Positions 32,893 through 42,429 of a stretch of DNA of 64,000 nt are shown piece by piece. Made by a program: the position numbers and the translations under genes. Each line of letters starts with the position of its first letter. The first letter of the stretch is position 1. This stretch comes from Glutamicibacter sp. PS (GTDB lineage Bacteria; Actinomycetota; Actinomycetes; Actinomycetales; Micrococcaceae), in the NCBI GenBank assembly GCA_031317595.1, contig JANCMB010000001.1, positions 2,979,610-3,043,609 of the forward strand, given 5' to 3'. The notes below the pieces were generated by a model. It was not told the DNA's origin. It made no database searches and was given only the letters and a program-made list of their open reading frames with translations.

Positions 32893-33906
32893 CTAGAGGT
32901 ACAGTTCCGGCTTTTCCCTGAGCTGCACGGCAACCTTTTCGCCGGTGCGCTGTGCCTCGACACCGGCCTCGCAGCAGGCGGCGGTGGCGTAACCATCCCA
33001 GGCGCTTGGACCGCCAAGTTCCCCGCGTAGCGCGGCATCTACCCAGGACTGAATCTCCGCGTCGTAGGCAGCACCAAAGCGCTCCTCGAAGCCCGGGGTC
33101 ACCTTGCCACCCCACTGGCCGGCGGTACGCACGTAGGGTCCGGCGTCGTTGCCAATGGATACGATGCCGTCTTCGAAGGAGGCCTGCGTGGCGACCTCAT
33201 AGCCGAACTTGGCGTTGACATAGATTTCCACGTCGGCCAGGACGCCGGAGCTGGTTTCGAGCAGCACATGCTGAGGGTCGTGCTGGCCGGAGGGGGCGTT
33301 GCGCGTGGCCTTGCCGAGACGCACCTGCACGCTGGTGATTTCTTCACCGGTGAAGTAGCGGATTGCGTCGAATTCGTGCACCACCGAATCGTTGATCAGC
33401 ATCTCGTTGGTGAACCCTTCAGGGGTGGACGGGTTGCGGTGCTGGTGGTGCAGCACAAGTAGTTCGCCGAGACTTTCGGCCTCGATCACCTGGCGCAGCT
33501 GCATGTACTCGGCGTCGAAGCGACGCATGAAACCGACCTGAATGCGTTTGCGGCCCAGCTCGGCTTCGGCCTGGACAACCTCCCAGGAGGTGGCCGCATC
33601 CGGGGTCAACGGCTTTTCGCAGAGAATCGGAATATCGGCCTTCAGCGCGGTGAGGAGCGCGTCGTGGTGCAGGAAGCCCGGGGTGGCCAGCAGCACGGCA
33701 TTCACGTCCCCGTCGGCCAGTGCACTGTCTAGGTCCGAGTAGCCGCGGGCACCATCGATGTCTGCAATGGACTCGGCCACGCGGGCCTGATCGATGTCGA
33801 TCACGGCGGCCACTTCGGCGCCCGAGATGCGATGGTGGATGCGCTGAATATGGTCCGCGCCCATGCGCCCGGCTCCGACGACGGCGACGCGCAGTTTCTG
33901 TGCCAC
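32893..33906 (-). CDS. iolG: Inositol 2-dehydrogenase
   Basis: A 337-residue Gfo/Idh/MocA protein: oxidises myo-inositol to 2-keto-myo-inositol with NAD. Rossmann motif VAVVGAGRMGADHIQRIHH (7-25), CEKPLTPDA with the catalytic lysine, and INDSVVHEFDAIRYFTGEE (shown up to the family length) with the D-x3-H type pair. GCFEERFGAAYDAEIQSWVDA-like C-terminus is typical of actinobacterial IolG. ATATCGT...AAGGACAT lies before the ATG. It sits between iolE and the isomerase/epimerase gene in the iol operon. Confidence 0.93.
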   Translation of the reverse strand: MAQKLRVAVVGAGRMGADHIQRIHHRISGAEVAAVIDIDQARVAESIADIDGARGYSDLDSALADGDVNAVLLATPGFLHHDALLTALKADIPILCEKPLTPDAATSWEVVQAEAELGRKRIQVGFMRRFDAEYMQLRQVIEAESLGELLVLHHQHRNPSTPEGFTNEMLINDSVVHEFDAIRYFTGEEITSVQVRLGKATRNAPSGQHDPQHVLLETSSGVLADVEIYVNAKFGYEVATQASFEDGIVSIGNDAGPYVRTAGQWGGKVTPGFEERFGAAYDAEIQSWVDAALRGELGGPSAWDGYATAACCEAGVEAQRTGEKVAVQLREKPELYL

Positions 33907-33945
33907 GATATGTCCTTTCAGGGTGGTTCTAAGTTGGTACGAAGG

Positions 33946-34863
33946 CTAGACGCAGGTACGGGAACCGCAGCTGAGCAAATAGTCGCGGGTACGGGTGGCG
34001 ATCGGTAGCGGCACCGAGAAGTCCTTCACTGGGTACATGTCCTGCTCCACAATGCCGTAGATCGGCCGCCCCAGCTTCTCGACCTCGTCGATCACTTGGC
34101 GCAGATCGGGCAGACCCGAGGGCGGCTCGCACATCACGCCGGCAATGTTGGCCGCGGCCCACGTCATATCCTGTTCGCGTACGGTGGCCAGAATGTCCGG
34201 GTTGATCTGCTTCAGGTGCAGGTAGCCGATGCGCTCGGGGTATTTGCGGATCAAGTCCACGCTGGACGCTCCGCCGTACTCGGCGTGCCCGGTATCTAGG
34301 CAGAGTGTGGTGAAGGCCGGGTCGGTGACCTCGAGGAAGCGCTCAATCTCCGGCTGTGCACACACGTGAGAGTCGGCATGCGAGTGGAACTGCTGCTTCA
34401 GGCCGTATTCTTCGGCGAGAATTCGGCCGAGCCGGTCGTGCCCGCCGGCGAGGTCGGCCCAGGCCGCCGCGTCCAGTGTGCCGGATTCGACCGCTTCACC
34501 AGTGACATCATCGCGCCACATGGCCGGGATGACTACAATATGCTCCCCGCCTAGGGCCGCGGTGAGTTCGGCCACCTGGCGGGCCGGCTGCCAGGCCTGT
34601 TCCCAGGCGTCCCCCGTGATGCCGCGGTGGAAGGCGGTGAACACGGTACCGGCCGAAATGCTCAGCCCACGCTGGGTCAGTTCGTCGGCCAGCCGAGCCG
34701 GGTCGGTGGGCAGGTACCCATAGGGGCCGAGCTCAATGGTTTTGTAGCCGGCCTCGACGACCTCGTCGAGAAAGCGCTGCCAGGGGGTCTGCTTCTCGTC
34801 GTCGGCGAACCACACGCCCCAGGAGTCGGGGGCGGTGCCGATAATCAGGTTGTTCTCGCTCAT
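33946..34863 (-). CDS. iolE: myo-inosose-2 dehydratase
   Basis: A 305-residue IolE: removes water from 2-keto-myo-inositol to give the trihydroxycyclohexanedione that IolD cleaves. The start IIGTAPDSWGVWFADD (6-21) and the strands IELGPYGYLPTDP, FHSHADSHV, LCLDTGHAEYGG and GYLHLKQ are characteristic, with metal ligands among E, D, H of these segments. The ATG at 34863 is chosen to match the family N-terminus; GAAAGAACACCGG-type RBS is weak. It follows iolA by 68 bases and precedes iolG by 39. Confidence 0.95.
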   Translation of the reverse strand: MSENNLIIGTAPDSWGVWFADDEKQTPWQRFLDEVVEAGYKTIELGPYGYLPTDPARLADELTQRGLSISAGTVFTAFHRGITGDAWEQAWQPARQVAELTAALGGEHIVVIPAMWRDDVTGEAVESGTLDAAAWADLAGGHDRLGRILAEEYGLKQQFHSHADSHVCAQPEIERFLEVTDPAFTTLCLDTGHAEYGGASSVDLIRKYPERIGYLHLKQINPDILATVREQDMTWAAANIAGVMCEPPSGLPDLRQVIDEVEKLGRPIYGIVEQDMYPVKDFSVPLPIATRTRDYLLSCGSRTCV

Positions 34864-34931
34864 GTGAACACCGGTGTTCTTTCGTAACGGCCGGTGGCCG
34901 CCCTCCGTCGGGCGGCACCGGAACTGCGGGA

Positions 34932-36446
34932 CTAGTTGGATGGGAATGCGAAGGAGGCGGTGGAGGCCGAGGCTGGTTCGGGCCAACGCTGGGTGACGGC
35001 CTTGCCGCGGGTGTAGAAGCGCACACCATCCGGGCCGTAGATGTGGTGCTCGCCGAACAGCGAGTCCTTCCAACCACCGAAGGAGTGCCAGGCTACCGGC
35101 ACCGGCAGTGGGATATTCACGCCCACCATGCCGACCTGGATGCGCCGGGTGAAGGTGCGGGCATGGGCACCGGAGGAGGTGAAGATGGCGGTGCCATTGC
35201 CGTAGGGGTTGGCGTTGACAACCTCGATAGCCTCGGCCAGGGAGTCCACACGCAGCACCACGAGCACGGGGCCGAAGATCTCCTCGGTGTAGGCGCTCAT
35301 TTCGCGGTGTACCTTGTCGATGATGGTGGGTCCGACGAAGAAGCCGTTCTCGTGATCGGCCACCACGAGGTCGCGCCCGTCGATGACCAGAGCGGCACCG
35401 TCGGCTTCCGCCTCGGAGACCAGCTTCTGGATGCGGGTCTTCGAGGCCGGGGTGATCACCGGGCCCATATCGGCCCCGGGCTCGGTGCCATTGGCGACCT
35501 TGACTCCGCGGGCACGTTCGGCCAACTTATCGACCAGTGCATCGGCGGCCTCTCCCACGGCCACGGCCACCGAAATAGCCATGCAGCGCTGCCCGGCCGA
35601 ACCGAAGGCGGCGGCGTTGATGTGGTCGGCGGCCAGTTCGAGATCGGCGTCCGGCATCACCACGGCGTGGTTCTTCGCCCCGCCCAGAGCCTGCACCCGC
35701 TTGCCGTACTTGGTGGCAGTCTCGTGCACATACTTGGCGATCGGGGTGGAGCCGACGAAGGAGATCGCATCCACGTCCTCGTGCTCGAGCAGCGCGTCCA
35801 CGGTGTCCTTGCCACCGTGCAGCACCTGGAAGACGCCATCGGGCAGGCCCGCCTGCTGGAACAGCTCCGCCATCAACAGCGAGGCGGAAGGGTCACGCTC
35901 GGAGGGCTTGAGGATAAACGCGTTGCCGGTGGCGATGGCTACCGGGGCCATCCACATCGGGACCATTACCGGGAAGTTGAATGGCGTGATGCCGGCGACC
36001 ACGCCGAGCGGCTGACGGAATGAAAGCACGTCGATGCCGGTGGAAACCTGGTCGGAGAACTCGCCCTTGAGCGACTGCGAGATGCCGCAGGCGTACTCGA
36101 TGACCTCGATGCCGCGGGCCACCTCACCGGCGGCGTCGGAGAGCACCTTGCCGTGCTCGGAGGTGATGATTGCGGCCAACTCGTCGGTGTGCTCGGTCAT
36201 CAGCTGCTGGAACTTGAACAGGATCTTGGTGCGCTTGACCAGCGAGGTTTCGGCCCAGCTCTCGGCGGCGGCGCGCGCCACGGCCACGGCCTGGTCCACG
36301 TCTTCGCGAGAAGCTAGGTGTAGCTGGCCGGTGATCTCACCGGTGGCCGGGTTATATACCGGCTGGGTGTCGGTTCCGCTGCCGGCATTTCGGGCGCCGT
36401 TGATGAAGTGCTGAATCTCGGTTACGTCGGTGGATGTGGTCGTCAT
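34932..36446 (-). CDS. iolA: CoA-acylating methylmalonate-semialdehyde dehydrogenase
   Basis: A 504-residue aldehyde dehydrogenase of the MmsA/IolA type: converts malonate semialdehyde to acetyl-CoA and CO2 at the end of inositol breakdown. The catalytic cysteine is in AFGSAGQRCMAISVAV, and GVVAGITPFNFPVMVPMWM, the NAD-binding strand of this subfamily, is plain. The C-terminus has GWKDSLFGEHHIYGPDGVRFYT (in pieces), also MmsA-specific. Operon position between iolD and iolE fits. Confidence 0.95.
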   Translation of the reverse strand: MTTTSTDVTEIQHFINGARNAGSGTDTQPVYNPATGEITGQLHLASREDVDQAVAVARAAAESWAETSLVKRTKILFKFQQLMTEHTDELAAIITSEHGKVLSDAAGEVARGIEVIEYACGISQSLKGEFSDQVSTGIDVLSFRQPLGVVAGITPFNFPVMVPMWMAPVAIATGNAFILKPSERDPSASLLMAELFQQAGLPDGVFQVLHGGKDTVDALLEHEDVDAISFVGSTPIAKYVHETATKYGKRVQALGGAKNHAVVMPDADLELAADHINAAAFGSAGQRCMAISVAVAVGEAADALVDKLAERARGVKVANGTEPGADMGPVITPASKTRIQKLVSEAEADGAALVIDGRDLVVADHENGFFVGPTIIDKVHREMSAYTEEIFGPVLVVLRVDSLAEAIEVVNANPYGNGTAIFTSSGAHARTFTRRIQVGMVGVNIPLPVPVAWHSFGGWKDSLFGEHHIYGPDGVRFYTRGKAVTQRWPEPASASTASFAFPSN

Positions 36447-36487
36447 GGAGTTTCGTCCTTGTCGTACGTCGGGGTGGTCGGTGGGCC

Positions 36488-38434
36488 TTAGCCCAGTAGT
36501 GGGCGTTGCCGAGCCTTATGCGCCGAGTAGGTTTCGTAGGCTTTCTGGGTGCTTTCGAGGGTGGCGGTGCCGGACACCGGCACGTCCCACCAGGATTCGG
36601 AGGAAGGAGCATCGATGAGCATGTCGGATTCGACATGGATCAGAATCGGTCCGCTGCCTTCAGGAGCGGCCTTGGCCTCTGCCACCGCGGCGGCCAGCTC
36701 ATCGATCACGTGTTCGCCAGGGAGAATCCGGATCACCTTCACGCCCAGTGATTCGGCGTTGGTTGCCAAGTCGATGGGTAGGGTCTGCTCCCCGTCGAAG
36801 GAGTGGGTCTGCTTATCCAAGGTGCGGTACTTGGTGCCGAAGCGCTGGGAACCCAGCGATTCGGAGAGTGCACCAATGGAGGCATAACCGTGGTTCTGGA
36901 TCAGCACCGTAATCAGCTTGATCCCCTCGGCTACCGCAGTCACGAGTTCGGTGTGCATCATCAGGTACGAGCCGTCGCCGACCATCACCACAACGTCACG
37001 GTTTTCCGCCGCGCCGCGCGCCGCCTCGTCGAGGGCCGCACGTTTAATGCCTAGCCCACCGGCGATTTCGTAACCCATGCAGGAGAAGGCATATTCCACG
37101 TGGTAGCCGTAGGGGTCGGATACCCGCCACATCTTGTGCAGGTCACCGGGCAGCGACCCGGCGGCGCAAACCACCACATCGCGTGCGTCCATGGCACCGT
37201 TGACCGCGCCAATAATGGCGTTCTGGCTGACCAGTGGGGCGTGCCGTTCGGCGAAGGCCGCATCCACCGTGGCGTCCCAGCGCTGCTTTTCTTCCGCGGT
37301 ACGAACCTCGAGGGCACCCTCCACGCGGTAGCCGGTCAGCTCCTCACGCAACGCGATCAAGGCCTTGCGGGCATCGGCCACCACCGGCACGCTGGTGCCG
37401 TGCTTGTAGGCATCGATTGCCGCGACGTTGATGTTCACGAACTTCAGGTTCGGATCCTGGAAGGCGGTGCGGCTGGCGGTGGTGAAGTCCTCGTAGCGGG
37501 TGCCGATGCCGATGATCAGATCCGCCTCGGCGGCCAGCGCGTTGGCCGCAGTGGTGCCCGTGGAACCAATGGCCCCCAGCGAGTACTTTGAATCCCAGGG
37601 CAGAACACCGACTCCGGCCTGCGTATTGCCCACCGGGATCCCGGTGGCCTCGGCGAAGGCGGCCAGTTCGTCCTGCGCAAAGGCGTAGAGCACCCCGCCG
37701 CCGGCGATGATCAGCGGACGCTGAGCTTCCCTGATCAATTGTGCGGCACGGGCAATATCTTCGGCCTCGGGCTCTGGACGGCGGATGCGCCATTCACGTT
37801 CGGCGAGGAACTCCTCCGGTACTTCGAGGACCTCGGCCTGAACATCCTGTGGCAGGCTGATGGTCACGGCGCCGGTTTCCGCCGGATCGGTGAGCACCCG
37901 CAGCCCATGGGAGAGCGCGGAGAACAGCTGCTCGGGACGGGTAACCCGGTCGAAGTACTTCGATAGCGGGCGGAAGGCGTCGTTGACGGTGATGTCGTAG
38001 CCATGTGGCATCTCCAGTTGCTGCAGCACCGGGTCCGCCGCACGAGTGGCGAAGGTGTCGCTCGGGAGCAACAGCACCGGCAGTCGATTCGCGGTGGCCA
38101 GCGCCGCCCCGGTGAGCAGGTTCGAGGAGCCTGGACCGATGGAGGTGGATACCGCATAGGTGGCGCGACGCCGGGTATGCCGGGCGTAGGCCACGGCCTG
38201 ATGCGACTGCGCCTGCTCATTGCGGCCCTGGTAGTAGGGCATCAGGGTCGGATCGGTGGCCTGCCACTGCTTGAGCGCCTGGCCTACCCCGGCCACGTTG
38301 CCGTGGCCGAAAATGCCGAACATGCCGGGGAAAAGTCGCTCACGGTACTGCTCGGTCCCAATGCGATCCACGGTGTACTGGCGGCCCAAAAACTCGACGA
38401 GCGCCTGGGCGACGGTCATGGTGCGTGTAGTCAT
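36488..38434 (-). CDS. iolD: 3D-(3,5/4)-trihydroxycyclohexane-1,2-dione acylhydrolase
   Basis: A 648-residue thiamine-diphosphate enzyme that opens the ring of the inositol dione to 5-deoxyglucuronate. The N-terminal half has QAVAYARHTRRRATYAVSTS and IGPGSSNLLTGAALA; the ThDP motif VVMVGDGSYLMMHTEL followed about 25 residues later by IQNHGYASIG is near the C-terminus. MTTRTMTVAQALVEFLGRQY is the expected N-terminus, so the ATG at 38434 is used. It lies 14 bases from the upstream aldolase-like gene. Confidence 0.95.
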   Translation of the reverse strand: MTTRTMTVAQALVEFLGRQYTVDRIGTEQYRERLFPGMFGIFGHGNVAGVGQALKQWQATDPTLMPYYQGRNEQAQSHQAVAYARHTRRRATYAVSTSIGPGSSNLLTGAALATANRLPVLLLPSDTFATRAADPVLQQLEMPHGYDITVNDAFRPLSKYFDRVTRPEQLFSALSHGLRVLTDPAETGAVTISLPQDVQAEVLEVPEEFLAEREWRIRRPEPEAEDIARAAQLIREAQRPLIIAGGGVLYAFAQDELAAFAEATGIPVGNTQAGVGVLPWDSKYSLGAIGSTGTTAANALAAEADLIIGIGTRYEDFTTASRTAFQDPNLKFVNINVAAIDAYKHGTSVPVVADARKALIALREELTGYRVEGALEVRTAEEKQRWDATVDAAFAERHAPLVSQNAIIGAVNGAMDARDVVVCAAGSLPGDLHKMWRVSDPYGYHVEYAFSCMGYEIAGGLGIKRAALDEAARGAAENRDVVVMVGDGSYLMMHTELVTAVAEGIKLITVLIQNHGYASIGALSESLGSQRFGTKYRTLDKQTHSFDGEQTLPIDLATNAESLGVKVIRILPGEHVIDELAAAVAEAKAAPEGSGPILIHVESDMLIDAPSSESWWDVPVSGTATLESTQKAYETYSAHKARQRPLLG

Positions 38435-38448
38435 TGCGGCGCGTTTCC

Positions 38449-39381
38449 TTAGTCGCTGGTGACGGGTGTGTGATGCGTGAGGAGCGAGGCGGCGGTGGCT
38501 ACGGCACCGGCGACGTCGTCGTCCTGGGGGTAGAGCAAGGTGCGGCCCACGGTCAACCCCTGCACCCCGGGCTGTGCCAGGGCGTGCTGCCACGAGGCAA
38601 ATACCTCGTCGGGGCGCCCACCGGGGTCGCCGCCTAGCAGCACCGTCGGCATGGTGGTCGCTGCCATCACCCGTTCCATCTCGGCAACCACCGGGATCTT
38701 CAGCCAGGTGTAGGCGCTGGATTCGCCGAGCCCGGAAGCGATACCCATGGACTTGATCACCGCATCGGGGGTCAGTTCGTTGACCACCTTGCCGCCTTGG
38801 CGGCGCGAGATGAAAGGCTCGACCATGGCAATCAGGCCATGCCGGGCCAGATCGCTCACCGCATGGGCGGTGGCCTCCAACGTGGCGACGGTGTCGGCGT
38901 CCTCGTAGGCGATGCGGGTGAGCATTTTCCCGCCGTCCGCACCGAGGGCGGCCAGCGCGGCCGCGGTGTGCCCGGTGAAGCGATCGTCGAGCTCATTGAC
39001 AAGGCCGGTCAGTCCGCCGCGGTTCATCGACCCGAACACCAACTTGTAATCCAAGGCCCCCAGGAGCAACAGCTCGTCGAGCACATCCGGAGAGGCCAAC
39101 ACTCCGTCCACCGCAGGGTTTTCGAGGGCGATTTGCAGGCGGTCGAGCAGATCGCGGCGGTCGGCCATGGCCGTGGCGCGGTTCCCCACCGACAGTGCGC
39201 CACGCGCCGGGTGGTCGGCGGCGATAATGAAATTCTGTGCGCCGAGGCGGACGCCGGGATGCTTAATGCGAGTGGCTGCGGCGCGAGCCACGGCCTGGGG
39301 ATCCTCGAGGCGCAGCCGGGTGAGTTCCTCGTAGCGGCGCGGATCTTCACGATCGATGCGGGCGGCAAATGTCTGCGTCAT
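38449..39381 (-). CDS. Cgl0159-family (beta/alpha)8 protein, candidate inositol-pathway aldolase
   Basis: A 310-residue TIM-barrel protein of the actinobacterial Cgl0159 family, a class I aldolase-like fold. Strands FIIAADHPARGAL, LASPDVLDELLLLGALDYKLVFG, GGKMLTRIAYEDADT and TWLKIPVV, with lysines in the barrel that could form a Schiff base, are visible. It lies between iolC and iolD, and no iolJ aldolase is present, so it is a good candidate for cleaving 2-deoxy-5-keto-D-gluconate 6-phosphate. The role is inferred from position. Confidence 0.8.
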   Translation of the reverse strand: MTQTFAARIDREDPRRYEELTRLRLEDPQAVARAAATRIKHPGVRLGAQNFIIAADHPARGALSVGNRATAMADRRDLLDRLQIALENPAVDGVLASPDVLDELLLLGALDYKLVFGSMNRGGLTGLVNELDDRFTGHTAAALAALGADGGKMLTRIAYEDADTVATLEATAHAVSDLARHGLIAMVEPFISRRQGGKVVNELTPDAVIKSMGIASGLGESSAYTWLKIPVVAEMERVMAATTMPTVLLGGDPGGRPDEVFASWQHALAQPGVQGLTVGRTLLYPQDDDVAGAVATAASLLTHHTPVTSD

Positions 39382-39383
39382 GG

Positions 39384-40376
39384 TTACACCAAATCTTTCT
39401 GTTCACCCGGAACCGGGCGGCCACGTTCGGCCAGTAGCGCGAAAACCTCGGCCTCGGTAGGCATGGCCTCGGAGCAGGCCACACGAGAGGCCACGATCGC
39501 CCCGGCCGCGTTGGCGAAATCCAGTACCTGCTCTAGCGGCCATCCGGCGAGCAGCCCGTGACAGAAGGCTCCGCCGAAGGAGTCGCCGGCACCCAGACCG
39601 TTAGCGGTGTCCACGGTCACCGGCGCGGAGATCACGCGTTCGCTGCTCGTCTTGGCCATGACCCCTTCGGGGCCCAGCTTGACCACGGCGATTTCAACGC
39701 CGGCCTCTAGCAGGCGGTCGGCCTGTTCATCCGGGGTGCCTTCGCCGACGGCGACGGCGCATTCCTTATCGTTGCCGATGGCCACACTGGCGTGCGGCAG
39801 GATGGACTGCACCTGTTCACGAGCCTGCTGTTCGGAGTCCCAGAACATCGCTCGGTAGTCCAGATCGAGGATGGTGTACTGACCATCGGATAGTTCGTTT
39901 CGCGGGCGCGCCGCATGAGCGGCCAGTTGTGCCGAGCGGCTTGGTTCTTGGCTCATACCGGTGACGGTGCTCCAGAAGATGCGCGCCTCGGCGATGGCCG
40001 ACAGGTTCAGCTCCGCGGCCTCGATCTTCCAGTCCGGTGCGGTTGGGAAACGCCCGTAGAAGTAGAGCGGGAAATCGTCCGGGGGCAGGATCGCGCAGAA
40101 GGTTACCGGGGTTTGTAGCCCCGCTACGCGGGCCACCTGAGAGCGTTCCACTCCGTAACGGTCGAGTTGGGCCTCGAGGAAGCGCCCAAAGTCATCGTCG
40201 CCCACGCGGGTGATGACCCCGGCCGCGCGGCCGTGACGGGACGCGGCCACCGCGACGTTGGTGGCCGAGCCGCCAAGGTATTTGCCGAAGCTCTGCACAT
40301 CCTGCAGGGGGACGCCGATGTCGTTCGGGTACACGTCGACGCTGATACGTCCGAGGGTCAGTACGTCATGAGTCAC
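39384..40376 (-). CDS. iolC: 5-dehydro-2-deoxygluconokinase
   Basis: A 330-residue PfkB/ribokinase-fold kinase that phosphorylates 2-deoxy-5-keto-gluconate. GRISVDVYPND at the N-terminus and GGSATNVAVAASRHG are IolC features; the C-terminal TANGLGAGDSFGGAFCHGL holds the catalytic aspartate and anion hole. A GTG start at 40376 with GAAAGGA 11 bases before it is used. First gene of the operon iolC, Cgl0159-like, iolD, iolA, iolE, iolG, epimerase. Confidence 0.93.
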   Translation of the reverse strand: MTHDVLTLGRISVDVYPNDIGVPLQDVQSFGKYLGGSATNVAVAASRHGRAAGVITRVGDDDFGRFLEAQLDRYGVERSQVARVAGLQTPVTFCAILPPDDFPLYFYGRFPTAPDWKIEAAELNLSAIAEARIFWSTVTGMSQEPSRSAQLAAHAARPRNELSDGQYTILDLDYRAMFWDSEQQAREQVQSILPHASVAIGNDKECAVAVGEGTPDEQADRLLEAGVEIAVVKLGPEGVMAKTSSERVISAPVTVDTANGLGAGDSFGGAFCHGLLAGWPLEQVLDFANAAGAIVASRVACSEAMPTEAEVFALLAERGRPVPGEQKDLV

Positions 40377-40467
40377 GCGGATCGACGTCCTTTCAAGAGG
40401 TAAACGGCTGGTTGCCGATGCGGGGTATCGGCTCACGACTACTACTGTGCCGCACGGCACAAAAGGC

Positions 40468-40488
40468 TGTCAATACTTTGTACTGACA
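40468..40488. promoter_or_regulatory. Operator-like palindrome upstream of iolC
   Basis: An imperfect 21-base inverted repeat, arms TGTCAATAC and GTACTGACA around TTT, pairing at 8 of 9 positions. Its right arm, TGTACTGACA (40479-40488), fits 9 of 10 positions of the recalled IolR consensus. On the minus strand TTGACA (40473-40468) could be the -35 of the iolC operon, so the repeat would overlap it. Confidence 0.5.
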
Positions 40489-40498
40489 TATTTACAAC

Positions 40499-41320
40499 AT
40501 GAGTAATGATCTGAGCATCGACGAGTTGCACCCGCACTGCTACGCTCAGCCCATAAAACGCCTCCAGCTCGGCACCGAGGTGGCCATGGCCGTGTGCGAG
40601 CATGGGCAAGGCGAGACCGTCCCACCGTTACACGCCTGGGGTGAAACCCGCCGCACCTTCGACCGGCTCATTGCATCTGATCGTGCCGGATCTGCGCGCA
40701 GCGGGAGCGAGTAGCAAGCCTGAGACCGGCTATGCACTGGACGACTATGCGGTCGACGTGATCGCGCTACTCGATACTCGAGAACTCGATTCCTGCCGTC
40801 TACTGGGCACCTCTAGCGGCGGCTATCTGGCCCAAGCACTCGCCGTCGAACACCCTCACCGAGTGAGTGGAATCATCGCCGTCGGCTCACCGAGCGATCT
40901 GCGGAGCATTCGGCCGAACCACCACGCGCGCAACTTGATACCTTCCACGACCCGGTGACGGCGCAGGACATCGAAAACCTGCACGGTGCGCTACCGCTAC
41001 TGCACGAGGTGCCAACCAAGTTCCTCGAGGCACAATTCGCCTCCATGCTCACTATTCCTACGCAGGTCTGGCGCAAAGGCTTCAAAGGGCTCGTCGCCGC
41101 CACCCCGCCATTAGAGCGCGGGCCCATCACCGTCCCCACACTGATTCTCTGACGCTCACAGGACGACCTGCTGCCAGCGGAGAAACTACGCGAGTTTTCC
41201 ACGAACTTCGCGGAATTTGAGGTTATCTCCTACGCGGACACCGCACACCTGGTGCTGCGGGAATTGCCGCAACGCGTGGCCGCCGACGCCTTGGACTTCA
41301 TCCTTCACACACCGCGGTAA
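40499..41320 (+). pseudogene. Decayed alpha/beta hydrolase
   Basis: Three pieces of one alpha/beta hydrolase lie in different frames. The N-terminal piece (40499 on) has LHAWGETRRTFDRLI; near 40665 the frame shifts to a piece with HLIVPDLRAAGASSKPETGY and the nucleophile elbow GTSSGGYLAQALA; near 40915 it shifts back to VTAQDIENLHGALPLL and ends strand PTLIL, where a TGA (41150-41152) stands in place of an expected W-G-x-x-D; the downstream frame continues with DDLLPAEKL and the final DTAHLVLRELP histidine region. Two frameshifts plus a nonsense codon mean it is not expressed as an intact enzyme. Confidence 0.8.
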
Positions 41321-41400
41321 ATGCGACGCCGAGTACCATGGCGATGCCGACAGACTAGGCTCGTAGAGTCAAGGCAATTCACGACGAACCGGGAGACTAT

Positions 41401-42411
41401 ATGGCACAGCGTTCGCGCCGCGCGACCATTTACGACGTTGCCCAGGCCGCCGGGGTCTCCAAATCACTTGTCTCGTTAGTCCTGCGCGGCTCCCCGAACG
41501 TTTCCCAGGCGCGGCGCACCGCGGTGCTCGCGGCCATCGAGGCGCTGGACTACCGCCCGAGCCAGGCCGCAGCCACACTGGCTGGCGGCACGAGCCAAAC
41601 GGTGGGGGTGGTGATCGATGACTACACCAACCTCTGGTTTGTGGAGTTGCTGCGCGGGCTACAGGAAGGGCTCGGTGAGGCCGGACTGCGTATCGCGGTC
41701 TCCGATCGAACGCTGAATGCCCATGTTCAGGCAGATCCACTCGAAGGGTTCCTAAGCACCCGGGTCGAGGCCTTGGTGGTGGCCACCGAACCGACTGAGA
41801 CCATGCGCTATCCCAATCAGATTCCGCTGGTGGTCGCCGGCAACCGCCAACGTCAGGTTCCGGGGTCAGATCTCGCCGCCAGCGACGATGCACTCGGGGC
41901 ACGGCTGGCCACCGAATATTTGATAGCCCTCGGGCACCGCCACATTGGCCATATCAGCGGCGGAGACGGCCCCTCGGCCCTACGCCGTCAGGGCTACACT
42001 CAGGCGATGCTCGCCGCCGGCTACGAACCGCACGTCATTACGGTCATGCCGCAGACCACCGAGGAACACGGCTATCGGGGCGCACAGCGGCTATTCGAAG
42101 AACATCCAGAAAGCACCGCGGTACTGGCCGGCAACGACTCCATGGCCATGGGCGTCTTGGCCGCGGCGCGTGACCGCGGACTCTTGGTCCCGCAGGACGT
42201 TTCGGTTATCGGCTACGACAATTCGCCGCTGTCGGGCACCCACCTCTTGCGGCTAACGACCGTCGACAGCCGCAATCGGGACCTAGGCCTGCAAGTGGCA
42301 GAGCAAATCCTCAGCAAACTCGCCGAACCCGACCGTGCCGCGCAGGTCATCCAACTCGAGCCGCGACTCATCGAGCGCGGAAGCTGCCACACCCCTCGCA
42401 CGACGCTTTAA
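41401..42411 (+). CDS. LacI family transcriptional regulator
   Basis: A 336-residue LacI protein. The helix-turn-helix is ATIYDVAQAAGVSKSLVSLV (8-27) followed by hinge LDYRPSQAAATLAGG. The periplasmic-binding-like domain has GVVIDDYTNLWFVELLRGL and GNDSMAMGVLAAARDRGL with VIGYDN. GGGAGA precedes the ATG. A perfect 18-base palindrome lies 51-68 bases after its stop, in front of two genes for sugar metabolism, which are its likely target. Confidence 0.9.
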   Translation: MAQRSRRATIYDVAQAAGVSKSLVSLVLRGSPNVSQARRTAVLAAIEALDYRPSQAAATLAGGTSQTVGVVIDDYTNLWFVELLRGLQEGLGEAGLRIAVSDRTLNAHVQADPLEGFLSTRVEALVVATEPTETMRYPNQIPLVVAGNRQRQVPGSDLAASDDALGARLATEYLIALGHRHIGHISGGDGPSALRRQGYTQAMLAAGYEPHVITVMPQTTEEHGYRGAQRLFEEHPESTAVLAGNDSMAMGVLAAARDRGLLVPQDVSVIGYDNSPLSGTHLLRLTTVDSRNRDLGLQVAEQILSKLAEPDRAAQVIQLEPRLIERGSCHTPRTTL

Positions 42412-42429
42412 ATTCCACCACCAGGGGTC

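Noticed and set aside
40602-40958. Separate short hydrolase-like gene
   Set aside because: It is only the middle piece of one frameshifted alpha/beta hydrolase; no start signal of its own.
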